Shown piece after piece: positions 37,042 through 47,003 of a stretch of DNA of 64,000 bases. The position numbers and the translations under genes were made by a program. The notes under the pieces were generated by a model, which did not search any database, had not been told where the DNA came from, and saw only the letters and a program-made list of their open reading frames with translations. Source of the DNA: Sipunculus nudus (lineage: Eukaryota > Annelida > Sipuncula > Golfingiida > Sipunculidae); the NCBI GenBank assembly GCA_026874595.1, contig CM049311.1:75778453-75842452 (forward strand), given 5' to 3'. Within the stretch, counting starts at the first letter, position 1. Each line of letters starts with the position of its first letter.

Positions 37042-37690
37042 CATTCCGGCATGCAAGTGGGGATTTGAAAATGAAAAGTAAGCAAGAGAACTTATCAATG
37101 ACGGTCAGCTGTTATTTTCGCAGAATTTATAGTTTATCTAAAGGACTAAGCGTTTCCCCAAAATATCCTTTGCTTGGTGCATCTCCAGATGATGTTAGAT
37201 ACTGTGAATGCCATGCTAAAGGACTAGTCCTTATAAGTAAAGACATGTGGCAGCCAATAATCAGACTGCCTTGCAAGATCCTCTTTACTGCCTTGATGCT
37301 GATACACATTTGTAGAAAAAGCCTTCCGTATTTCACAAAAACTCAAATTAAGATGATTTTATCTGATACATCTTTTCATAATTTGGACAACCAAAGGAAT
37401 TAATGTGCAGTCAGTTTCTAGAGACCAACCATTTTGTGATATGCTAATGGAGAAAATGAAAAGTTTGTTTCGGAATATTTAATGGAAGAAATACTAGTTA
37501 GGAAATTAGAAAGCAGTAGTGAAGATACTGATAATCTTCCTCTGGATCAAGCTGCACCAATATTAAAATGCAAACATCGATCATTTGACGGAACATTGAC
37601 ATGTGCCAATGATGAATGCAGTACACAGTGGTTCCACTATGTATGCGTAAAACCTGAAGAGAAAACCCAAACGTGTTTAGTATTGTTTTA
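37042..37690 (+). pseudogene. YqaJ-type nuclease with PHD-like tail, broken
   Basis: The segments lie in order but in shifting frames. IPACKWGFENE (37042) comes first, then KYPLLGASPDDVRYCECH (about 37157-37212), a DPLYCLDAD-like stretch (about 37280), a segment reading QPKELMCSQF (near 37395), then MEEILVRKLESS (37482). The last is CANDECSTQWFHYVC (about 37600-37650), half of a PHD-type zinc finger. GASPD with a following Cys cluster is characteristic of YqaJ/lambda-exonuclease-like proteins of animals. The expected catalytic Glu-x-Lys after it reads LIS, so the active site is lost. At least three frame changes occur. It lies tail to tail with the transposase pseudogene at 37830-39159. Confidence 0.8.
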
Positions 37691-37829
37691 AGTGTATGGA
37701 GAAATCTTAGACTATTTATCTAATGATTTAATTTACTAGCTTTGGTTGGTGATTTGTTAAAGCAGAACATATTAGAACATTGTCACTTGCATATTTAACT
37801 AATGTAATAGGTAATGTATTCTTCAGTAT

Positions 37830-39159
37830 TTTAATCCAGAATCTCTTTCCACATAGATCATGACACCTGACAATTGTCTGGCATCACTTAAAATTCCCTG
37901 GGAGATGTTTCCGTCCGCGTCTAAAAGCTGAAATAGCAAGTGTGGCACCTTTGACAGCCGGTCATCTGCTATTGTGAATCCCCTATGAGCCATGACTAAA
38001 TCACCATGCTGGCTGGATGTGATCTAAAATTCCAGACTTCAAGATGATCTCTTTAACTGACACCCGCCAACCCCAACATTTTGAAATACATAAAACACTG
38101 CCCTAAGGAGTGATGCCACGGAGAACTATCGGAGCCTGATGGTGCTTGTAATTTATCCATGTCTGTGCCCTCGCTGTCAGGTTAAATGGACGCTCTATGA
38201 AACATTCAGAGCAGTGAATGATTATACAACATTTTCTATATTACCTTTTGAACAATTTTGGCATATAAAGTTTTGTTTCGTGGGCTATCAAATAAATAAA
38301 AATCAGCTTATGTGCAATCTTTAGCAATGTATCATTCTAAATGTTGGTAAATGTGCTTTCACATATATTAAACCTGTATGATAGATTTCAATGTGTAAGT
38401 CCTAATCTCAGCTTCATTAAAGTTAAAACGTAAAAGTAATTGATCTGCACCTGTCAGAGAATGACAGACCGTCAAACAGTTTTCACTAAACTAAACAGCC
38501 AAAGAATTACTGCATACGAGGGCATTCCTGTGTTAAACTGAGTCTTTGCATCATCCTGACCCGAGGAACATAAAGTACATTTCTGTAATTGATGTTTAAG
38601 TCTCATTTAGCAGCTGCTTGTACTCTCTTCTCAGCATACCATTCTAATGAAAAAAAGGGGTCACTATCAGTGTTTGTCCCTGAAAGAATTCTATTTTCAT
38701 TAAGTACGTCATTGAATGAAAGACAAATTAATATGTTCAGAAATAGGTAATATGTGCCATGACAGTATTTAATACATTTAAATAGTTGTTCCATAGTATA
38801 CTTTGATGTGTTAGTGTATTTTTCTCGAGCTGTATAATAAAATATTACACTATTGTTTCAGTTTGAATGCAGATTTTACTTTCTAGCATAAATGTGAGTT
38901 TGCGTGTGTGCAGATTTACCAGTATCTACAGTCCATGGTGCTAAAGCTGAGAGATCCAGCAGTGCCTCAGTTCCAACAAGTGCTGCACCAGATTCCTCTT
39001 GTAATTTTCTCTTCTTTTCATATTCAGCATCTAGCAGTAGCATAGACCTCTTAGCATGCCGTTCCACTCGCTTTGGTGTTGATGTAGTTACATCATGACA
39101 AAAAAAAGAAAATATTGTAGGGATGTAATCTGGGTGAGTCGGGTTTGTTGAGGGCTTGC
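37830..39159 (-). pseudogene. THAP/DDE transposase, ISL2EU (IS4EU)-like, broken
   Basis: Read on minus. A well-formed exon, 39159-38920 (acceptor TTGTACAG, donor G|GTAAAT), begins with a KPSTNPTHPDYIPTIF stretch, the usual C-terminal edge of a THAP zinc domain. It goes on to a basic linker and EALLDLSALAP. It joins in phase to an exon starting at 38679 (acceptor TTCTTTCAG) that runs to a stop at 38603. Frame-shifted sequence then continues with TGMPSYAVILWLF (about 38510), CFIERPFNLTARAQTW (about 38200), GITP and CWGWRVS (about 38090), DLVMAHRGFTI (about 38000), GATLAISAFRRGRK and YVER (about 37850). This is the DDE_Tnp_4-type fold order. Both expected catalytic Asp positions read His here. 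The N-terminal THAP exon was not found. Confidence 0.8.
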
Positions 39160-41190
39160 CTGTACAAAATTAAGCAATATATACAATACTGAGCTAATAT
39201 TTCCCAGCCCATATTATACAAAATTAAAATTACAAAAATTTTCCCCAGTAAGATATTAAGGGAATCTCTAAATCTTCCATTTAATTTAGCACTGTATACA
39301 GCTTATAGGATTAACATGGGGTTTTCACAAACCGTTAGTAGCTTATTAAATTTGCTCTTTCACTGGGATTAGTATAATTGGGAATTAAGAGGGGGGGGGG
39401 GGGCAATTTTGAAGGCTGACATGTTTGCTGTAAAGGGGTCAGTATATAGGACAGTCATTAGCCACGTGTTCCAGTCCTGACCAGTCCTGTTGTGCAGCCA
39501 AGTCATATCTATACAGGATGAATTTACTAGTGAATCTCTGATATGTGCATTAGGAATAATTTTGCGAAACATATGTCAGGAGATGAAGAGTCTTCACTCT
39601 TGAAATTATCTGTTTGCTTGTGTAGCCTGCCTAACGTAAAGACGAGCCCCAGTCTGTGCTCTTCCCCTACCAGCCTTGCTTAGTATACTTACAAAGCTTG
39701 AAAATCAATACCTTAGATTTTGCCAAACTTTGACCAGGGCACAGGTAATTAAATTCACACCGCATATTCACATAAGGGTTGGCTCCTTTAAAATCTAAAA
39801 TTTGAGAGGAATTGATAAAAGAAGTAGCTTTTATTCAATTTTTAAGATACCATGTCAAATGTTATTTACATCAAGCGAACGTACCCAGCACAATGGTGTA
39901 CAGTGAGTGCCCGAGCCCTCACCTAGCCAACTGTTATGTAACTTGCTTTAGTCCAGGCAGCTAGCTCCCTTTGCTCATCAGAGCTAGCACCCTCACTTCC
40001 CAACCTCCATGAAGAGGATGCATAAACAAGATGGATGTTATAAATTTATATATTTAATTCTATATTTCTAGAGTTTTGCTACATTTTGGAATTGCTTTGC
40101 ATTACAAGGGGTTACAATGAATGCACACTTCATTATCAGTGTTACGTATTGCTAAAGAAAGTGTGGATGTGCAAGTTGTGAGGAATTCTTGCTTCAGAAG
40201 ATTTAAAAACTGTTTGCTCTCTTTTTTAAAATGTGTGAAATTCAGTATTAAATTATAGCGGAGATAATATTAAGCATACTGATGTTATTTGTCCCTAATC
40301 AAACCGTATACCTGATTTAAAAAGGGATTTTTTATCAAATTTACTTAACTTTTATTTTAGTAACAAAAATTAAGCATGTACATTAAACTAAAACATCCAA
40401 TGTACAAACTTTTTAAGGGGTCGTCATCCAAGGAACAATTTAGAAGATGCCATGCTGTTAGTGAATTCATCTTTAAAAAATGTCTTTTAAATTTAGTTTA
40501 TGCAATTTATGATCTGAAAATGAAAATTGAACTATATGTGTATGCATAATTTGACAACTATGAATAAATAATGATGCAGCTTATTATTATAAATTTACTT
40601 ATATTTTCCGCTAGTTTTTTTTGTACTGCAAATTTATTAAATTTGTAAAATTAACAAGATTATATTTATTCATTTAATAAATCCTTCTTTGCCGCCAAAA
40701 AATGGACATCCTGAAAAAAGAGGTTATATATAAACTTTAATATAAACTTTACTTCAGCAATAAATAAAGTTATCGGTCATCTCTGTAAACCTGCCTTTCT
40801 ATCTGTAAATATTTCATATGCAACACAGTATCTCAAAAATACATTTTTCCATGGAAGTCATGTCAAAGTTAAAGTTTGACAATCATATATTTAATACTTC
40901 ATAATCACCAAATAGCAGGATCATTTCCTCTTAGCTTTGCAAACACTACTAAATAAAAAAATTGAAATTAGAATATTTTGCAATTTTAAAAAAATCAGCT
41001 AAGCGCCGTGACCCATGGGCCCTTGATTTTATTTATTAATCTTGTACAAATGACATTTGTAAATGGAATTAAACAGTAGTATATTGTGTGGAATTATACT
41101 GACATACATATACGATTAGGGGGGATATTTCTGCCCCCTCGCCCCGCTAAATCCTGCCTATACGCCCCTGGTTCAGAGTAGAAGACTCAC
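39160..41190. other. No supported gene; possible intron or transposon interior
   Basis: AT-rich sequence between the THAP exon and the candidate first exon at 41191. I looked for a THAP N-terminal exon (CxxHF type) on minus and did not find one. A G run lies at 39391-39403. A fragment at 40998-41030 repeats the window start, and 41103-41172 is a hAT-like end (CAGGGGCGTATAGGC on minus). Confidence 0.5.
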
Positions 41191-41229
41191 AGTCTTTCTC
41201 GGGATGGTTCCCTTCTTCCTTGGCGGCAT
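41191..41229 (-). CDS. Candidate first coding exon (13 codons)
   Basis: The minus strand has ATG CCG CCA AGG AAG AAG and seven more codons, encoding MPPRKKGTIPRKT, followed at once by a consensus donor GTGAGT. The basic peptide could be a nuclear protein start. It may belong to the THAP transposase downstream on the same strand or to an unrelated host gene. No next exon has been placed. Confidence 0.3.
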
Positions 41230-41336
41230 GACGCGATGTTCACAAGCCGATTCCTAAATTGCGACTGACGTTCCATCGGCAGCTGGCCGCGTTTTTTTGT
41301 GTGATCTGGTCGTGTTATGAATTACGCCCGGACTAG

Positions 41337-41760
41337 TTCGAGGGCCAATCGGGACGTTCATTCGAGCGGCAATCAAAAGATTCCGACGGCATTCCATGCA
41401 GTTCATTCCAGCTGAATTCTTTCACTATCGAAACAGATTCCAGCAGCAATCGAGATGCATTCGAGTTGCATGCCGGCTCATTCGAAGCGCATTCGGGACA
41501 TTCTGGCAGGATTAAAGTGACTTGAATGTCCTTCGAATGCGATATCAGAATGATACGAATGCTGTTGGAAAGCTTAAGAATATTTAGAATACAGTCAGTC
41601 ATAATACACTTCGAATGCCGTTCGATATTTCTCCACTTCGAATGCAGCTCGGATGTTTTGAGCATGAGCAAAACATTCGGACTGGCTACAAGAACGAGCC
41701 CGAATGTATGGAATGCATTCAGAATGTACTCAGAATTTCTAGAATGCACTTCCAATATCC
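41337..41760. repeat. Helically phased CATTC / GAATG inverted array
   Basis: The left half carries ATTC at 41360, 41380, 41391, 41405, 41416, 41437, 41459, 41480, 41491 and 41500. The right half carries GAAT at 41524, 41535, 41548, 41557, 41578, 41587, 41613, 41640, 41702, 41711, 41722, 41733 and 41742. Most gaps are 9-11 bases or about twice that. The orientation flips at a central hairpin: GCATTCGGGACATTC (41489-41503), a 20-base spacer, and GAATGTCCTTCGAATGC (41524-41540). Confidence 0.75.
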
Positions 41761-43560
41761 AGGAATTTACAAAGAATTTTATATAAACTAAGTGTGTGCG
41801 GGGGTTCTGTTGGACCTTTTACATTTAAAACTCTCGGATGAAGAAGTATAGAAAAAATGCTGAAGAAAGCGTCTTTGATTCGTTTTCCTGACATTTTTGA
41901 CCGAACTAAATGTTGATTTCGGTTCATTACCGCCTACCATTTACCCGGGAACGACGCGGGAAAAGAGAGAAAAAGGGCGTATATCCACGGTTATTAGTTT
42001 ATACAAATATATATTCATCATTATCCTGAACAAATCTTTTTTGAAGTGCCTAGGTAATCTAAACTTTTATATCCAGAATAAGTATTAAATTGTCTTCTCA
42101 AAGGAACTAAAAGGAGATATATCATAATTGTATTCGGTTTATATACCAAGGACGCTATTGAACAACACGGAGTAAAACCCCAGCCCCTGGTAACATAAGC
42201 TTAAAGAGGCTATGAACTTCCCCCTCACATATAATTCAGTGCTACAAATGGAGCAGAGGCCTTGACAACTCCATTTCCCTTGTGTGAAAGTTAATTTGTT
42301 TTAACTTACTGATCTGAAAAACTGGTGACTTTAACGACATCGCCCAATAACTGATTTATTTAACAGAATTAGATTAAATTTGCTGAGTTTAGGTTTATTT
42401 TTCAAGGTCCATGATTTGAAGGACAATTTTTTTTGCAAAAATGTTGAAAAACATTTCTTTGAATATATTTCTTTTTTTTTTAATATTTAGAAATTTCTTG
42501 ATATTTGCTTTTACACCTGTTTTAGAAGGCATTATCAATGATATTTACCAAATGAATAGAGATCATTATATATATTGTATAACGAGGGGGTTCATGTAGA
42601 GATTTCATGATACATTAATTATATATCAGAATAAATATGCACATAAAATAAGCGAGAGATCATTATAAACCTTGCTCTATGTAAAGATGAAGTCCCTGTT
42701 AGATTGATTTGAACATTGATTTAATCTAACTAACTGAATGCAAATACACCAACACCTTCCAGAGAACACTGTACTTTCCATGAACAAACCGGATGTGTTC
42801 CTTAAGTGAACTTAAGTCTTCCGTTTGGGCAAGAGCCTTGTATTTATATCGCCGCCTTCCTGGCCGCAGGCAAATAATACCATCGGGAAATTTAACTCTA
42901 AGTCCTTTGATATGTGAATATTATTACCTGAAATATTACTCAAGCTTGTCGATATTGTTTTTGAAGTACTAAACATTTATAGACTTGGAGTTATTTCTGG
43001 AATAATAGACTGTAAATAAAAATGTCCTTTTATCAATCCATTTGGCCGCATTACCCCGTTTGTCCAACTAAACGTTCTTCTCTTTTGGCGAGTATCACCT
43101 GCGCCAACTAATGATTTTGTCTGATCCCTGGAGAAAGTAGAAAGTGACTGAGAGACTCAAATTGCAGGGTTTACGTGTTTCCTCGTTTCGTGGAAATGTC
43201 AGGATTGTTAGGGAAAGTGCCATTGAGGAGAGACATGTTAGGGGCCGGGTGCGAAAACTCGCATCACGGGGTCGGCAAATACAAATTCGCGACTCACACA
43301 AACAGAGTCTTGTATACGAGGGAAAACCTAAGATTCCACAGTGCAGAAAATAGATAAACTAACTGGTTTACCAACATGTCAGGCATCATTTTGAATAATC
43401 AAAGTTACAAATGTCTTCTTCACTTATCTCTCAGTGAGTCTTTATAAAATACAGTGACCACTTAACCAAGATTAATACAATTAAATTGACAGAGTAGAGT
43501 AATATGTTGTTAAACTGTGATTAATATAAAATAACCAAACTGTTGATATTAAGAATATTA
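41761..43560. other. Intergenic, no supported gene
   Basis: Only short frames; nothing recognised. Confidence 0.6.
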
Positions 43561-43561
43561 A

Positions 43562-43735
43562 GTGTGTCAAAAAGAAAGACAGCAGAAAAGAGAGAAAAAC
43601 GGGTAAGAATTTAAAAAAAAAGGAATGAAAAGAGAGGAAAATGTGAAGAGAAGGAGAGAAAAAAGAACGTATGAAAGAAATATGGAACGAAGGAAAGAAA
43701 CTCAGATTTAATTGTAGGGAGAAAGAATGAAAAAA
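43562..43735. repeat. Purine-rich tract (A/G on the + strand)
   Basis: About 170 bases dominated by GAAAG, AGAGA and GGAA blocks. The minus-strand frame through it is a low-complexity Phe/Ser/Leu peptide and is not a gene. Confidence 0.8.
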
Positions 43736-44115
43736 AGTATAATACACATAAGTTAACGAACAACAACCTTTTATTGACTGTAATATTGTGTCTGGTTTTT
43801 GTGCCGTCCGCTTCTGGGCATGGCTTTACTTGGGTAATGGGTCTTGTATTGACCTCGGATCATCGTGATAGCACCTTCTCTTGGACTAATCCATCAATCC
43901 ATAACAGGGGACAACGGGGAGGACAAAGTGACAGGAAATCGAAAGCAATCGAGCTAAGGCTGAAAAACACCGACCGTTATAAGATAACGGTTAACCTGTA
44001 CCGGATATTTCCCCTACAGGTCTAACATATGACTTAACACACATGCGCATTTCCAACCAAAAAGCATCTTTAAATAATTCAGCCAACTCTTTTAGACATG
44101 AATGTTTTAACTAAT

Positions 44116-44290
44116 GTCTAAAGAGTTACTACAAAGTCTTCTATGTTTCCTCAAAGAGTATTTTGTGTGGCAGGTCCCACTTTGTGGAATTCATTATCTC
44201 TGGAATTAAGAAAAGCTAAGAAACTAGCCACTTTAAAAAAAAAATGCTCAAGACATACTTATTACCTCGTCGAGGCCTAGCAGCGGGTGC
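44116..44290 (+). pseudogene. Non-LTR retrotransposon RT tail fragment
   Basis: An open stretch encodes RVFCVAGPTLWNSLSLELRK, followed by KKMLKTYLL. The pattern AGPxLWNSL...LR...FKxxLKxxL is the well-known end of ORF2 in CR1/Jockey-type LINEs. Only about 50 codons are left and the reverse transcriptase core is absent. An adjacent GTTTGTCTATCTG / CTGTCAGTCTG stretch (44307-44350) looks like unrelated repeat. Confidence 0.6.
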
Positions 44291-45026
44291 TATGTTTTGG
44301 GCAGCGTATGTTTGTCTATCTGTTTATATGTTTATCTGTCAGTCTGTTAGCACAATAACAGAAAATGTACTCAACGGAGTTTGATGAAATTTTCAGGATA
44401 GCTCAAAAATAAAACAAGGAACAATAGAATAAATCCATGCGTTAAAAACCCCGGTATGAGCTCCAGTATTTAACGGGGGGGTCCATTGCATATATTTGTA
44501 TACGCAGGTAGCAATATATGACCATATTTGAGGTGCGAGTCGATAATGCTACGTCTTATTTGAACACTGCTCATTGCTCAAATTGTATTTGTACCATTCG
44601 ATTTACTATACGGCGTAATGTTCTTCAGTCTTAATGTTAGACCATATGTGACAAAGTTTTTATTTTCCTTCTTCAGTAAACCGAGTACGGGTTACTGTCC
44701 GAGTCAATGACCATCGAGTCCAAGTTCCAGTATGAGTTCCTTATTAAGTTGACTCCAGTCCAAGTCCTACATCACTGAATGGTAAATCTTCAAATTGGAA
44801 AAAAGGTGATCATTAATTTTATAACCTTAGATATGCCATTCAATTAGTTTATATGTAGACACAAAATGTCTCACTATAAGAAACCTTAAGGCAAAAGTCT
44901 TTTTAAAATTTCTGACGGTCTGTAAGAGATGGGACTCTTACCAGGAAAGCCTGCAGAAGTAAAATGGCCTTTATAGGCTTGCATTGGGTGAAGGTTATGA
45001 AGACACACCTAATGGGATATAGATAT

Positions 45027-45594
45027 TGTTACGGAACCTAATAATACCAGATCATGTTGTCGTGACGAGCATAAATTTTGTTACGGAGATAATTAAAATT
45101 AGATTCTGTAACACTATAGGCAGCGTGAAATGTCTAGGGGAATGAATAATGAAGTAAGTGGTTTTTTTGTTAACAAATAATTATAATTTATTCTTAAAAA
45201 CCCTAACATTACAATACACTAAATCAATACAATTACACAGTATATAACAGCGGTATAACAGTAAATCAATACAATTACACAGTAAAATAAATAAAGTGTA
45301 CATTACCAGATCGAGCGTCCGGATCCGAGGCTTTTCTGTATACCACCACTGTCACAGTTCAACAAGTCCTTTGAAACTAACAATCCATGTAAACAGTTCA
45401 AATAGTGCAAAGTAAAGCTCTTGTAATAATCCTTGTCTCACTAAATCTGCATAGAGTTCGTAGAATCCCTGACACTCCTGCAATTATCGTGTCCGCTGGA
45501 ATTTTTCTCTCTCCCCCTGCAGCTCTAAACACAGCCCCCTATTTATAACGTTTCGTCTCAAGCCGAGAACTCTCCATTTCACGAACAATCCAAA
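45027..45594 (-). repeat. Truncated LTR of the same retrotransposon family
   Basis: It starts TGTTACGGAACCTAATA and aligns with the LTR at 36014, with two or three insertions or replacements (for example near 45310). It stops within the CAAGCCGAGAA region, replaced by a minisatellite at about 45600. Confidence 0.85.
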
Positions 45595-45599
45595 GGAGA

Positions 45600-45945
45600 G
45601 GGATATGTTAAAATTCCTAAAGGATATGGGTCTTTAGAAATGCCTACAGGAGATAAGACTTTGGCATTGCCTACAGGAGAGTAATCCATAAAAATGTCTA
45701 CAGTTGATGGGTCTTTAGAAATGCCTACAGATGTGTCTTAAGAAATGCCTACAGGAGATGTGTCTTTTGAAAGGCGTACAGGAGATGTGTCTTTTAGAAA
45801 TTTCTACTGGAGACTTGTCTTTAGAAATGCCTTCAGGAGACATTTATTTAGAAAAGCCTACAGAAATTATGTCTTTAGATATGTCTACAGGAGATGGGTC
45901 TTTATAAATACCTACATGAGAGTGATCTATTAAAATGCCGACAAC
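45600..45945 (+). repeat. Degenerate minisatellite, unit ~28 bp
   Basis: About twelve units of the form GTCTTTAGAAATGCC plus TACAGGAGATG, many with 1-6 changes. It begins exactly where the LTR copy breaks off. A frame through it gives a repetitive peptide with no known domain. Confidence 0.85.
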
Positions 45946-46951
45946 CCATTTTTAGGTTTTCAAACAATATTTTACGGCATGGAACCCCTCCCCCTTCCCT
46001 TATATACATGTATGAAACATTGAAAATTCCTCACCGGTACAGGATATTTGCCGTCAACCCCTGCATTGACTACATAGTAGTTGAGTGTATCACATTTTTC
46101 AGCAGTACCTATTCAATACTACTTCCATTAACTGCCGAATTCGGAAGAGTCCTGTACCAAGTCAAGCGCCATAGATATATTTCTAGATACTTCTTCGTTC
46201 GATGGGTCTCTAGAAATGTTTGCCAGTTACTATATAACGTTTTTACAAGGTCAACGGGTTAGAGCGAGGGCGTGTTTGTTAAAAAAAGCCTGTGCTCTTT
46301 TTGCGAAACAGGAAGAGTTTTTATTAAATTTATTCAGGTCCAAGGATGGCTTCATAGTTATAAAGTTCATTGTATTACACTTATTTCCGTATAAAGGAAA
46401 CATTTGTTAAATTTTTCAATCCTGTGCATCTTCATAGTTTTATTGCAGGAAACCAGCTCGGGTGTACTGATGATTTTGAACTGAAGTGCTATTATTATTC
46501 AAGTTAACGCGATCTTCACTTTGCTTTTTGATACAGTTTTTGCATGGTGGAATGGTAACCTAGTAAAGTAAGTCTGTCTTAAATTTGCTGCAAAACACCA
46601 GGACGTGTACTACTTTCAAGTAAAAGTCGTAAAACCATGGTTTACTCGAAGGACCTTCAAACCAAAAGCCTTTTGAGCTGAAATAGCACCAATAAACGTT
46701 GCGCTAGGGGAAACGAACCCCAGCCTTTGAGCCCATCAAGTCATGCAATATTTTTTTCAAAGACATCAGATTACGGGCACTCTTGCCCTTTTGTCATCAA
46801 GTGAAAATATACAGGGCCTTTTAACTTCCGACTCAAAGAGTCCTGTCGGGCTCAGCTTAAAATACAGTGTACTCTGTCCAACATGGCAGAGATAAGAGCT
46901 GTCGACCGTAACAGCCGAAGTGGTCATTCGGGCAGTATTACAGTATGAAGA

Positions 46952-47003
<52 letters not shown>

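Noticed and set aside
39905-40020. Minus-strand open stretch (SEGASSDEQRELAAWTK) before a GTGAGG donor-like site
   Set aside because: The only open frame meets TAG exactly at the donor, the acceptor side is poor, and it does not fit a THAP domain.
45745-45933. Frame with repeated GDVSF / RNFYWRLVF-like units
   Set aside because: It is a translation of the 28-bp minisatellite. The unit length is not a multiple of three, so the peptide repeat is not conserved.
46690-46770. Minus-strand GGTTCGTTTCCCC resembling a B box
   Set aside because: The key A of the B box is changed and no A box lies at tRNA spacing.
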